Shown: positions 12,997 to 24,891, counted from the first letter of the stretch. The stretch: DNA of 64,000 bases from Amoebidium appalachense (GCA_963693365.1 CAVNZM010000002.1:744001-808000), one strand, 5' to 3'. The notes: generated by a model not told the origin, from the letters alone. Made by a program: numbers and translations.

Positions 12997-14058
12997 GGGG
13001 GGGAAAGGGAGGAGGGACGGGTGGACCCACCCACACACCCATGCACATCCACGCGCACGGACACATACTCGTGAGCCTCGACACATTCTAACACACAAAC
13101 ACACCTCCACCCACCCACCCACCCACCCACCCGCCGGTATGTGCCCAAACACGATGACTCTCTGCCGGGCTGCTGATGCAGCCTGCAGTTCCGACTCCAG
13201 CCAATCAAATTGCACCTGCATGACCATGGACCAATAAGGTTAATGCTTCTGCATTGTCACCTCGTGCTGACACAATGCAGCTGCTTTTGTGCTCCTTAGC
13301 TGCGGCCAAAAGAATTAGTCGCTGAGACTCGTGTACATACAGGGCATTCCAATGACAGGCACAGCGTCAACACGGATGAATGTGCCACGTGTGTGTGTGT
13401 AAGCAGGCAAGTTTGAGGGCATTCACACACACACGACTTACGGCCACACACACACACAAACACATCACACATGCCCCCCCCCCCCCCCCCCCCTCCCCTC
13501 CCCCCTCCCCCCCCCCCCCCCCCCCCCCCCCCCAAACACACACACACACAGCCATCTGTGATTGTGATTAAGCATACCTGCGTAATGCCGCCGTTCCATT
13601 CGACGGCATTTGGCCTGCCCTGATTGGCTGCCAGCCATTCCCTGGCCTGCTTGTGATTGGCTGTGCCTTCGGGCCACGTGGTGGCCATGTCCTGGCTGTC
13701 GATGACAATAAACCGCCACCCTGCATGGGGATTTGGATTTTAAGTCTAAAATCTTTAAAATTAAATAAACCGCCACCCTGCATGGGGATTTGGATTTTAA
13801 GTCTAAAATCTTCAAAATTATATAAACCGCCACCCTGCATGGGGATTTGGATTTTAAGTCTAAAATCTTGAATATTCGATCGATCGAAAAGGAAAGCGTA
13901 TAAACACATCATGTAAGAGGAAGAATAAGAGGCCAAGGCATTTGTATTGGTCGGTGCAGAACCATACATTGCAGCAGCACGTGTCCGTATACCGTGGGAT
14001 CGAGCACGTGTGTGTGTGTGTGTGTGCATGTGTGTGTGCATGTGTGTGTGCGTGTGTG

Positions 14059-14132
<74 letters not shown>

Positions 14133-15117
14133 GTGCGCGTACGTATGTGGGTGTGGGTGTGTTTGGGGTGGGGTGGGGGGGGGGGGGGGGGGGGGGGAGG
14201 GCTAAAGAGAGGGTGGAGAATAAGAGGTGGAAAAACTAGAAACCATGACGACGGAGGGGTGTCAGAATCGTTTCCAACAGGCAGGATGACATTTCCTCCC
14301 AAAATCACAATACATCCCCACCCCCCTCCCCCCGCCCCTGCCCCCTCCCTCCTCTTCATAATGAGTGAAAAATAGCGTCCTGCACGCGACACATGCAGAT
14401 GCACATGAACACACATACACAAACACACACTGCACATCACACACAGGATGAACCTACTCGGCAAGTACACACACCAAGACCCATTCCAACGACTCGAAAC
14501 CACAGAGCTAGCAAGGACTTTCGAAACAGGCAGAAGCAGGTTGACACAGAGAGCGAGGGGGGGGAAGGGGGGGGGGGGGGGGTGGACCTTTCACTACGAA
14601 GCTGTAATAGGGCCCAGGCATTTTCAACTCTCTGGTTTGGGGATAAATATGTGAAAGGGCATAGGTGAGATGGGTTAAGGTCGGAGCTCTTGTTTAAGGA
14701 GACTGAAGTGCTTTTAGTTACACACAGCGAGCACTTCCCTGCATTGTGTTGTTACTATGCACATGTCGTAAAGGAAGAATAATATCGACACGGGATAGAG
14801 AGAGCACTTGAACGTGGTTTCTTTAACGACGAAGTTGGCACTTCGTCATGGCAATATTTCCCTGGCCAACGCCTAAAAAAGTCAAGTGCCATATATGGAT
14901 AAAACCGGTCACTGCACTTTGTGACATACGGAGCGAAATGGGTGGCATAATCTGTGCCATTTCATACACTTCATAATGACATCACCTTCAAAATACCCAC
15001 CTAATCGTAGTTTTTCTGTCTGGAAAAGACAAGTGGTGCGGGTGAGCAAGGTAAGGGACCAGAACAGGCACCTAGGGGGAGGTGGTGTGTGTATGTGTGT
15101 GAGGGGGGGGGGGGGGG

Positions 15118-15181
<64 letters not shown>

Positions 15182-15251
15182 TACACACACACACACACAC
15201 ACACTTGGCCCACCAGTAGAAGATTGGGGGAGAGGGGGGGATTTGAATGCA

Positions 15252-15293
<42 letters not shown>

Positions 15294-15380
15294 ACTACCT
15301 GTAGAGAATGGGTCGTGGCAGAGACAGACAGTGGTTGCCGAGCACATTGTGGTGGGGGTGTTGCAGTGATCCCAGCAGGG

Positions 15381-15417
<37 letters not shown>

Positions 15418-15474
15418 ATGAACGTGGATGTGTGCTTGTGTGTGTGCACGTGTGTGTGTGTGCGTGCGCGCGTG

Positions 15475-15513
<39 letters not shown>

Positions 15514-16531
15514 ATGGGGGGGGAAAGGGGGGAGGGAGGAGGGGACACTGGGAAAGAGTTGGTAAGTTCCCCCACATCCCCTCTCCCCCCCTCTCCCGGT
15601 TCGCTTTCGCCTCCCTGTTTCTGCTCCATCGGTGCTGCTGGATGCCGGGGAAACAAAAGGTAATAAAGCCACACATGTGTTGGAAGAGAGAGACAGAAAG
15701 AGTAGGAGAGAGGGAGATAGGGAAGGGCACAGGGAGAGAGGGAAGTGGGGAGGGAGATAAGGGGGATAGTGAGGGGAAGAGAGGAGGGAAGGACAGAGGT
15801 TAGGAGAGAGTAAGAAAGAGATGAGCAGGAGAGAGAGAGAGAGAAAGGTTAGGAGAAAGCGAGACAGAGAAAGAGCAGGGGAGAGAGAGAGAGAGAGAAA
15901 GGACGGAGGTTAGGAGAGAGCGAGACAAAGAAAGAGTGAGAGAGAGAGAGAGTGTGTGTGTGTGAGGGAGGGAGGGAGGGATGGAGGGAGAGAGATGGCA
16001 ACAGCGAAGGGGAAAAAAGGGAGGGAGAGAGAGAGAGCGCACCCCCCTCCCCCCCCCCCCCTCCCCCCCCCCCCCCCCCCCCGCCCCCCTCTCCCCAGCA
16101 AAAAAAAACAAACAAACAAAAAAAAAAACATATGCCGTGCACACTCACCGTGACTCTCTCCAAGTCCGCCGCATCCTGCTTGTGATCCTTCCCCTCGCTA
16201 CCGTCAATAATGTCGCCTGCACAAACATAAACCCGATAAGGTGTTAAATTATGTGCGATTTGCGCTCAGCAAGATTAGGGCTGCGGCCAAAGAAAAAGAA
16301 AAAAGCAATAGCTGTGTACAACTATGATCTGCGATATTTGAGGCAGATAAAAATAGAAACAAAAAATTAAAAAAGAAAAAATTGAGAGCTCCTCACTGTG
16401 AGAAGACTCAATTGGAGAGACTTGATAAAGTGTGTGTAACTGGGCATAAGGAGCTGTGTACGTGAGAGAGACAGACTATGCAAGGACGTGTGTGCGTGCG
16501 TGCGTGCGTGCGCGCGCGCGCGCGCGCGCGC

Positions 16532-16583
<52 letters not shown>

Positions 16584-17508
16584 TGTGTGTGTGTGTGCGT
16601 GCGTGCGTGTGCGTGCGTGCACACGCACGTATCACAGCTCTTTCTTGTGTATGTAATAGAGTTTGCAGGCAGCAAGAAAGGACAACACAGGCTGGGTTGG
16701 ATCCTATTTGGCCGTACACAGTTCGAAGTATTCATGAACACGGGGTAGCATCATTCAGACGTATGGAAATGTCAACACACACAATATGCAACTTAGGTAG
16801 AGCTCATCCTGAAAGCAGGAAGAGGGGGGGGGGGGGGGGGGTAGAACAATCGGTAACAACAGAAGAAGGGGGGGTAACTTGAGCTACGACCTGTTCATGG
16901 GAACAACGATTGGGGGGAGGGGGGGGGGAGAAGGGGGGAGGAGGAGGTGAAGGGGGCTAAATGGGGTATGTATGTGACTCAAATGTCAAATGACTGGGAG
17001 GAAGGGGGGGGGGGGGGGGGGGGGGGGGGGTGGTCAATGAAAAGGTCACTGCAATATGTGCGGTGCAAGAAAACCCTACGTTGTCTTGTGGGTAAAAATC
17101 CCCTTTCGGATATTATTGGGTAGGTACGTAATTCTGGTTGGTATTGTGGGGTTTGGTGTCATTAAGGAACGAGAATTGATTGGGTACTCTAATTAAAGTT
17201 GTCGTTATCCACGAGACTCTCGACATGAAAGTGATCGAACCTTCAAGAGTCGCTATTTTTTGGGTGTTGAACTGTAATAAGCAACAAAACACCTCGTTAC
17301 TCTGTGTGATACATGTGGTTTACTTATTTAGGCGACAGATTTTTTCCCTTTAAAGGAAACATTTCCGAAGGCTTGGTTTATCATTGATACGGCAGGGAGC
17401 CGGTCGCAACAGAGTTCGTTTGGTCGGTTTTAGCCCAGAAGGACCCCTTCCCCCATCCCCCCTCCCCCCTCCACCCCCCTCCCCGCCCCCCTTCTCCCCC
17501 TCCAACTT

Positions 17509-17548
<40 letters not shown>

Positions 17549-18329
17549 ACACCACCACCACCACCACCAGGATAAGGTGAAAGCGGAAAGAAGTAAACAC
17601 GAAGGCACGTAGAACCAAACAAAGTACAAGAAATATGGTAGGACTGTAGTGGGTGTGTATGTGGGTGTGAGTTAGGGGTGGTTTTTTTTTTTGTTTTTTT
17701 TCTTTGGGGGGGGGGGGGGAGGGGGGTTGGGTTGGGGGAGGAAGGAGTGAGATAAAACACCAAAACAATAAACCCTGCTGTGTTAAAGCCAACTGCGAGT
17801 CCCCCCCCCCCCCCCTCCCCCCGCGCTACGCCAACCTCCTTCCCGCCACCCTCTCCCCCTACATAGATGTTTTTTGCTGTGTGTGTGGGGGGGGGGGGGA
17901 GGGGGGGGTAAAAGAAAGAGGAAACGAGCAAAGACACAGCAGGAGGAAATGAAAGAAGAGCAATAGTGTTGCAAGTGACGAGGAGGGGGTGGGTGGGGGG
18001 ACATGGAGAGTCCCTAGAGACAAATCAAGAGATTGGGAGACTAAGAGGGGGAGGGGCAGCGAGGGGCAGAAGGACGGGAGGGGAAGCAGGGGGGGGGGGA
18101 AGGCGGCCGCAGAGTGGGGGGGGGGGGGGGGGGGGGGAGAGGGGGGGGGGGGGGGGGAGGGGGGGGAGGGGGGGGGGAGTAAGTGAAATACACCTCAAGG
18201 GAGTTGAAGAGAGGACGGGAAGAAGGGAGATCTTGAGGTCGGGGAGGTAGGAAAGAAATGAGTGGGGAGATCGGAAGCACCACGGAGGCGAGAGGGGAGT
18301 TGGCGAAGAAAGACAAAGAGTAGACGGGG

Positions 18330-18368
<39 letters not shown>

Positions 18369-18728
18369 GCTGCACGTAACAGCTGCCCACTATAGTTGTG
18401 TGTCTGAATTTCAGATCCAGAAAAGGTGTGCACGGATGAGAGGCTGAAAGGATGTACAGGGTAGAACAGAAAGTAGGTTCAGGCGCCTGACTGGAGAAGG
18501 GGGAAGGGGGAGGGGAGACAGGGGAGACAGGAGAGCGAGAAAGGTTGGTGGGGGTGGGGAGAAGGGGGGGGAGGGGGGGGGGGGGGGGGAGAAGAGAGAT
18601 AGAGGGGGGGGAGGGGGAGGGAGGGAGGGGGGGGGGGGGGAGGGAGGGAGGGAGGGAGGCAGGGAGGGAGGGAGGGAGGGAGGGAGGGAGGGAGGGGGAG
18701 AGAGAGGGGGGGGAGAGAGTGTGCGTGT

Positions 18729-18759
<31 letters not shown>

Positions 18760-19140
18760 GAAGAGAGAGAGAGAGAGAGACGGAGAAAGAGAGAGAAAGA
18801 GAGAGGATGTAGGAAAGAAAGAGAGAAAGAGAGAAGGAAGGAAGGGAGGGAAATCCCCAAAAGACAAAAGAAGGGGGGGAGGGGGGAGAGGGGGAGAGGG
18901 GGGGGGGGGGGGGGGGGGGAGGGGGGGGAGGGAGGGAGGCATACCCAACTGGATGGTGAAGTCAAGGTCGCTGCGTGCGTTAAAGTCTGCCACCGCCTTC
19001 TTCAGCCACCCGTATGCACCTTTAAAGTTCTTGTATGCCTTTAAGGGGTCCGCATCCTTGTCCCCATACTGCACGTCGGTCACCACACCGAACCGAACGG
19101 CGGTGGTAGACATCGTCTCGGACCACAGAGAGGGAAACAA
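12120..19140 (-). CDS. ADPRM: Mn-dependent ADP-ribose/CDP-alcohol diphosphatase-like
   Basis: Calcineurin-like metallophosphoesterase of the ADPRibase-Mn family, which hydrolyses ADP-ribose and CDP-alcohols. Exons on the minus strand: 19140-18945 (an internal ATG at 19113 is also possible), 16216-16149, 15381-15299, an unresolved segment, 13720-13578, 13215-13131 and 12427-12120. Visible motifs in order: [21 protein letters not shown] across the first junction, [43 protein letters not shown] and YVTLEGV. These supply the metal-ligand set of the superfamily, although the usual GNHE/GNHD is GNHC here. Phases agree at every junction given except between 15299 and 13720. There the expected stretch between GNHC and WRF, about 30-50 residues in relatives, was not found. 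Introns hold (CA)n, poly-G/C and CT-rich DNA. The gene could be functional with a missed exon, or damaged. Confidence 0.85.
13708..13875 (-). repeat. 57-bp tandem triplication carrying a splice acceptor
   Basis: Three head-to-tail copies with period 57 (cores starting near 13711, 13768 and 13825). They differ at single positions. On the minus strand each copy holds an acceptor (CCCCATGCAG) followed by the first bases of the ADPRM exon (GGTGGCGGTTTAT). Only the copy at 13720-13722 leads into the conserved [10 protein letters not shown] frame. An upstream acceptor would read into TAA in that frame. Confidence 0.92.
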
Positions 19141-20623
19141 CTATGTGGCCGAATGGAAGTGACCTGAGGTGTGATGGGCCGTGGCTGGGTGGAGAATGGG
19201 TTGGTCCGGAGGCTGAGGAAAGTCGATAACGAGTAGCGTGCAAGAGGGGACTGTGCGAGGGTGATCACATGGCAAGTATTATGACGTGGTGGCGCCGAGG
19301 CTTTTTTTGGCCCCCTTCCCCCCCCCCCCCCCCTCCCCAGGGGGGGGAGGACGAGGGGGATCTTCCTGTTGGACGAATAGGTCCATGTTGAAGAATATTA
19401 GTCGATCTTCTCAGTGTACGTACGGCTAATGGAAAGTGCACGTAAGCCAAAACGAAATAAGATGAATAAACGACAACTAATAACATATTTCATTCATTCA
19501 AGAAGAATGTGTTTTCTGAAAAACCGCATATAGTGAACTGGGATAGAGGTTTTTGCAACCTCTTCGATTCGAAGAGTTCGACTTCTCAAGCTGTAAATCT
19601 TGTACTCGGACTACCTCAGTTATTGGCTTTCATCGATTGGCTAAATGTCAAGAGGTGCAAGCTCACTTATCGCCGGTAACCAATTATAGGAGTCATTGTC
19701 AGGGAAGAAGTTATCCCTGAAATGTTAACAGAAAATGTATCAATAGTTTGTTTTCAAGATTTTTCTGTATCAATGATTCTGGGGCAACTATTTTGCATGT
19801 AAATAGAGGTTTATATATGGGCATTGAACAAAAGTCTGACAGAATGATAAAGCTTATATGGTCACTGCCCGGCAACAGCTTTGACTTATTTCTCTTTCTC
19901 ATTGGGTAAAAGATCGCCTATTCTTATTGTAGCCAATAGGTGGAATGGATCTTGCAACTGATTTTTGAAATCTTCCCAGGCTTCCGGTGGGGCGCAAAAT
20001 GTATCATATAGTTACTGGCACGATAATCCAAGCTTGATTAAATGAAGATAGATTTTGAAAGTAACGTCTTCACTACAGCTGTAACCACTTTAGAATGTTG
20101 CATATATGCGAAAACATGTGCCCTCGTGTTTTGAAGTTTGAACTCGGCCCGTCCTTGCATGCTGAGTCATACGATGGTTCGTTCACAGCCAATCAGTGTG
20201 TAGCGCCTGGTGTTCACCTTAGAGCAAAGATTATGGACCCCAAACTCGGGCCACGCTGGACGGAATGGTAGGAAGTTTGGTACGCTTGCCATTTATTGTA
20301 AAGAAATTATAGAAATAAAAACCAGCCCTAGAGCATGAATCTAAATTATTGTTTGAAGAATATATATGAAGCTCTTGAGGAGAGAGCTTTAAGGTATGCG
20401 CGTCTCCAGTAGTGAAGAAGTTTTTTGTAGAATCGCACATTTTCAGGAAGTTTAACCTCAGTCATCGAATCCTGCCGAAATATCCCCGGACAGCTGAGTG
20501 TCTGGGCCGCACCATAAAAATGCTACAATGGAGGCAGGCTGAGTCAAATTTTATTGTTGTAGCGTGAAGCCGTTTCCCTTTCTGATATTTAGCTGTTACA
20601 AGTCTTGTCTTCCTTTATCAAAA
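19141..20623. other. Intergenic spacer between ADPRM-like and SEC14-like genes
   Basis: Mostly unique sequence of moderate AT content, plus a short poly-C block near 19318-19335. It contains several CCAAT-type elements (for example near 19933 and 20190). It must hold the ADPRM promoter on the minus strand and the SEC14-like promoter on the plus strand. No TATA box is convincing for either. Confidence 0.5.
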
Positions 20624-21583
20624 ATGGCACCCCACGCAAATGTGGACATCATCGATGCATCTAGTACAGATCTAGAGGTGACCTTGCATAACATGTGTGC
20701 AGATTTCGCCAAGGTCTCACTTGCCAAACAAACAGAAAAGCAAAACCAAACTCAGACGGTGTTTACGCACGAGTGCTCAAACGGTCACTCGCAGTCGTGC
20801 ATATGTTGTCTCCTCGACACCCATCGGCATCAGATTTCTACCCTTCGAACGAGTTTAAGGGAGACAGCCAAAACGGTTGATGATTTGTGGCTTCTGAGAT
20901 TTGTTCTCTCTTTCCCGGATGCGGCCGATGCTATTCAGGCTGCTACCAAAGCCGTAGAGTGGAGACAGGAGAATGACGAGCTTCTTAACTGGGCAAGAAT
21001 TGGAATTCCTCCCAAACACAATGATATTATTACACAGAACTTTGCCTCGGCCTTTCACGGATTCACGGAAGATGGATCACCCATCAACGTTACACGTTTG
21101 GGTTACATGACGCCCAAAAACATCAGTTCAACTGTCCCTGAAAACGAACTCCATGACTGGTTTATGTACCAGAAGGAGCGCTGTTTTTTGATGTGCGACG
21201 AAGCCACACGCAGAACGGGCCGCTTGGTGAAATCTGTAAATTTCATTGACTTCTCGGGTGCAAAGCTCCTTTCAGGCAGAGACAAAATGTGTGAGAAAGT
21301 ACTGAGCGAAACATCTAAACTTGGCGAGAGCATATACCCGCAGTTGGTTCATCAGAGTGTGCTCTTCAACATACCCACCGGGTTTGGATGGGCTGTTTCG
21401 GTTCTGAAAAAGCTACTCCCCAAGAAGATGGCAGATAAGATTGTTGTGTGTTCGATACCCACGTACTATGGTGGGGAGGAAATAGCAAAGTGTCCCGTTC
21501 TAAAGCCACTGGTCTGTCTCGACACACTTCCTAGTTCCCTAGGTGGGAGGTGTAAGTGTGCAGAGTGGGTGTGTGCCAAATAG
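20624..21583 (+). CDS. SEC14-like CRAL-TRIO lipid-binding protein
   Basis: Intronless, 319 residues. The start is the ATG at 20624, with a purine-rich context (AAAATGG). Upstream in-frame sequence has no ATG. The first ~80 residues are polar, with a Cys/His patch (HECSNGHSQSCICCLL) that is unusual for the family. Next is a CRAL-TRIO N-like helical segment (LWLLRFVLSFPDAADAI...AVEWRQ). The SEC14 lipid-binding fold follows: a central VNFIDFSGAKLL strand region, then YPQLVHQSVLFNIPTGFGW and VLKKLLPKKMADKIVV. It ends with LPSSLGG, matching the family's 'LP.elGG' close. SEC14 proteins exchange phosphoinositides or other lipids between membranes. The ligand here cannot be told. Absence of introns contrasts with neighbouring genes. 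Confidence 0.87.
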   Translation: MAPHANVDIIDASSTDLEVTLHNMCADFAKVSLAKQTEKQNQTQTVFTHECSNGHSQSCICCLLDTHRHQISTLRTSLRETAKTVDDLWLLRFVLSFPDAADAIQAATKAVEWRQENDELLNWARIGIPPKHNDIITQNFASAFHGFTEDGSPINVTRLGYMTPKNISSTVPENELHDWFMYQKERCFLMCDEATRRTGRLVKSVNFIDFSGAKLLSGRDKMCEKVLSETSKLGESIYPQLVHQSVLFNIPTGFGWAVSVLKKLLPKKMADKIVVCSIPTYYGGEEIAKCPVLKPLVCLDTLPSSLGGRCKCAEWVCAK

Positions 21584-21859
21584 AAAGTAGGGTGACCTTC
21601 CCAGGTAGCGAAGCTTCGTAGCGTAAACTACTCAAGAGTGTGGCTAGGTGTTAGGGGATAGCTGGTTCTGTGATGGCGAATGTGGTTGGGTGTGTGCTGG
21701 GTATAGAGCACTTGTTTAAGTAAATTCTATCGAATGATTAATGTCGTGCTGCTGGCCGCAGGAGGGAGCCATGGTGAGCTGCACTTTGTTTGTGATGTGT
21801 CCATGGCAGTTGATGATGTATAAGCTACTTACTGTACATAGCCGAAGTTCAGTGATGCG

Positions 21860-21865
21860 AATAAA
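21860..21865 (+). terminator. Polyadenylation signal AATAAA
   Basis: AATAAA followed by a T-rich stretch, 277 bases after the SEC14-like stop. A second AATAAA lies at 21912-21917 and may be an alternative site. Confidence 0.6.
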
Positions 21866-21919
21866 TTTTTTTCTTTATGCCTGAAGTGGCGTCCTTTCAG
21901 ACGACAGCTTGAATAAAAG

Positions 21920-22715
21920 AAGTTGTTTTTTAATTCTAACTCGATACTTTCTGTGCATCATTTCCCACATCGGCACTGGTATCCTAACGTGCAGGGGAGC
22001 TGCTAGTGCTGGGGTGCTGAAGCTCAGGTGTATGCGCAGGAGCTACAAAGTAGACCTAGGGACACCGCGGCGCTTCGATTGAGGCACTTTTTCAATACAC
22101 CTGTGGTTTTAAATGTTAGCTGGAGAAAGAAAGCGGGAAATGTCAGCTTACACACTCCAACACGGGCATGTCTGTTCACCTCGGATCAGTCGACTGGCCT
22201 CCCTCGACCACGAGAACACAACTGACTGAGTACATGCATGGCATCTGTTTTAGTTTGCATATGGGTCTTGGGAGATCATATTGGTGCCGTTTTAGCCAAT
22301 GAACAAGGCTGATGCACCGGCAATTTTATAACTGCCCTTTGAACAGTTATTCATTTATGATTCGCTAATGTATAGCTATAACTGGCTAATAGTCAAATTT
22401 TTACGGTAAATTGAATACCGATTCGTTCAGTGTCATATATTGTGCAGAAGCACATATTTGTAGCCAACCATTTTGTATATAAGCGAGACAATTGTGGATC
22501 ACCCTGCTCATTTTTGACCAAATCACGGCGGCGCGCAGCCTTGCACCTGTCTGTGTGCATAGAATTTGCTGTACTGGGGCTTCTTCTCTCGTTTCCTAAC
22601 ACCAGTGAAGGAAAAAACGGAATAAATAACAGATATATTTAGCGGCAATATCCCGGATTCTCTAAAACAAAAACAAAACCGTTGGGCATCTAGCTAAAGT
22701 GATACGATTATAAAC
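21920..22715 (+). promoter_or_regulatory. Intergenic region with TATA box at 22476-22483
   Basis: Unique sequence between the two intronless genes. TATATAAG at 22476-22483 lies 240 bases upstream of the next start codon and is the best promoter candidate. CCAAT-type elements occur near 22295 and 22465. No coding segment is visible. Confidence 0.45.
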
Positions 22716-24494
22716 ATGGATGAACAACAAGAATTCCCCATGGCCCCAGGTCCAGGCATCTCTAATTCCACCAATTGCACATGTACATGCTGTTGCCACA
22801 ACGAAGACAAGCACCTCGGGTCGGAGTTTATGCGGCTGGAAGGCCTTCTAAAGCGATGCATGGCCCTGCTATGTACAGTGCAGCGCTCTCGGGACGAGAT
22901 TCACTTCAGCCTCACACTCGCAGAAGAAACCGCACGGCAACGGGAAGCAGAACTGCAAAACGTCACACGGCAGCTACAGAGGCTGGAAAAGAGTTATAAT
23001 GATTTGAAAGTGGAGGCAGAGGCGCGTAGAAAGGCACTGCTCGAAGCCAACGAGCAACCTGCAAGCGCTAGCGCATCATCACACGTAGGCACACCGGGTT
23101 CTCGCAGGGGAACGGTGAACAGTCGACGCAACAGCCAAACGGCAGCACAGGAGGGGCTTATGGCCGAGCTGTTTACCAGCGACAGCTCGCCTGATATGCG
23201 TCACGTGTTTGATGCAGCGTGTGACTCGGTCGATAACGCTGCCCGCGGTTCGGCTGCAAGTGTGGCAGGCCCCGAGAGTACTGCTGGTGGCACAACACAT
23301 AACAGAAAGGGGAGTGATGTGTCCCTAATCGCACAAAACGAATCGTCCTCCAGCAACCCAACTCCCCAGGGGTCGCCCGTAACACAGCGCACACCTAACT
23401 TAAGCCCCGCAACCCGGCGCTCGATCATTGGTAACGTCACGAAAGTAAGCCGTCCACGTTCCATCAGCTTATCGCCACGCACTGCGCACGCAAATTCAAT
23501 GCAGAAGCCATTGAACGAACCACCTTCTAACTCGGACATCACACCACCACGAAGTGCCCCGTTCGACCAAACAACATTTGCGCAAGCTACTGGTGCCACC
23601 ACCGAATTTTCCGACGGAAGTCGGCAACAAAGCGGGGAAAACTCTACGACAAACATTAACCCTCTCACCACCGCTACTGAAGCAGTTACACGTACGGGGA
23701 GCATGGCTGCACGTGCGTTAACAGGCATCCTCAAGCGCTCCATGTCTGTGAGTTGGAAGGGCGGCCCGCCGAAAGAAAGACGGCACAGGCGCAATAAGAG
23801 TACGGAGGGGGTTGGTGAACCGGGGGATGAAACACAAACTGGCGCCAGCCCAGCAGATTCGCCCACCACGTTTAGAAACGGTAGTCGCGGGGCATTGCTG
23901 TGTGGACAGACACCCATTGCAGAGGAAGACGAGGACATCACTGAGTTACCTACCCGAGATATGGCTATGGCCGAGAGAACTGTGAGTGGCGTGAGAAAAT
24001 CAATATCTACACCGTCGGTTTCCAGCAGCAAATTCACAGTCGGCGATGAAAATTTGATGCCGCCGGTGGATGGTAACGGCGAGGAAACAGTGAGTAGTCA
24101 GGCCTTACCGGTCACAGAGGGTGTCTCTTCCGAGCAAGAACACGGTGCCCCAAGTCCAAAACAAAGGAAGGAAAAGGATTTTTCCAAACGGCGTTCCGGG
24201 AGTACGGCGCCGGGGGTTCTATTCACTAGCGGCAGGGGGTTACTATTAACGAAACCCCCACCCACAACCGAAAAACCGAATACGAACAACACTCGACCAA
24301 AGGAAGAACCACCGTGTTCCCCAGTCACCGGCGTTTGTGTTAACCCAATTGGGGATGACGCTACTGGTAGGGAAAATGCACGACACGCAGATCCACTGCG
24401 GGGCGTAAGGATGGAGTTGATTGGAAGGGCTGGCGGAGCGCACCTGAATGACACCCCACCCCCTCATCTACTTTTGCACAAAGTGAGGCCGTAG
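22716..24494 (+). CDS. Hypothetical coiled-coil, Ser/Thr-rich protein (orphan)
   Basis: Intronless, 592 residues from an ATG at 22716. I do not recognise the family. Residues ~22-30 hold a dense Cys/His cluster (CTCTCCCHNEDKH) that could bind metal. Residues ~38-105 are predicted coiled coil, rich in Leu/Glu/Arg with heptad-like spacing (for example TRQLQRLEKSYNDLKVEAEA). The rest (~110-592) is low in hydrophobics and rich in Ser, Thr, Pro and Asn, with many RRxS/RxxS sites such as SRRGTVNSRRNS and KRSMSVSWKG. This suggests a disordered, basophilic-kinase-regulated scaffold (inference). Codon-rich, non-repetitive sequence over 1.8 kb with no stop supports a real gene. The neighbour upstream is another intronless gene in the same orientation. 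Confidence 0.8.
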   Translation: MDEQQEFPMAPGPGISNSTNCTCTCCCHNEDKHLGSEFMRLEGLLKRCMALLCTVQRSRDEIHFSLTLAEETARQREAELQNVTRQLQRLEKSYNDLKVEAEARRKALLEANEQPASASASSHVGTPGSRRGTVNSRRNSQTAAQEGLMAELFTSDSSPDMRHVFDAACDSVDNAARGSAASVAGPESTAGGTTHNRKGSDVSLIAQNESSSSNPTPQGSPVTQRTPNLSPATRRSIIGNVTKVSRPRSISLSPRTAHANSMQKPLNEPPSNSDITPPRSAPFDQTTFAQATGATTEFSDGSRQQSGENSTTNINPLTTATEAVTRTGSMAARALTGILKRSMSVSWKGGPPKERRHRRNKSTEGVGEPGDETQTGASPADSPTTFRNGSRGALLCGQTPIAEEDEDITELPTRDMAMAERTVSGVRKSISTPSVSSSKFTVGDENLMPPVDGNGEETVSSQALPVTEGVSSEQEHGAPSPKQRKEKDFSKRRSGSTAPGVLFTSGRGLLLTKPPPTTEKPNTNNTRPKEEPPCSPVTGVCVNPIGDDATGRENARHADPLRGVRMELIGRAGGAHLNDTPPPHLLLHKVRP

Positions 24495-24855
24495 TTGGCT
24501 GGGGAGTGGCATATTTCAGGTAGGCATAGATAGTGCGGCACAATATTGGCGCTACTGAGGCTGCCGCAGTAAATAAGGCATTTGTAGCAGCATCAAACAC
24601 AGAAGGCTGCAATACTGGTATGTAGGTAGAAGTGCCTATGAAAAACCAACGTGGTGGTAAATGTGGGTCGTGTGTCGCTTGTCGTATCTTCAAACTTTAA
24701 GTTTAACTCAGCGACCTAGCAATACAACAAACTAAGTAAAGCACAGTAAACTTGAGCGGCTAGCCTAATTCGGACCATCTACATAGCACGGTGTCGTACG
24801 TGGAAGAGGTGCACCGTGCACTGCACTGCTACAGCTGGTTAAGAACTTGCTGTGT

Positions 24856-24891
<36 letters not shown>

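Noticed and set aside
14449-14545. Candidate plus-strand exon between a (CA)-type acceptor and a CAG/GT donor
   Set aside because: It lies inside the ADPRM-like gene on the opposite strand, does not join any other exon, and its product is unrecognised.
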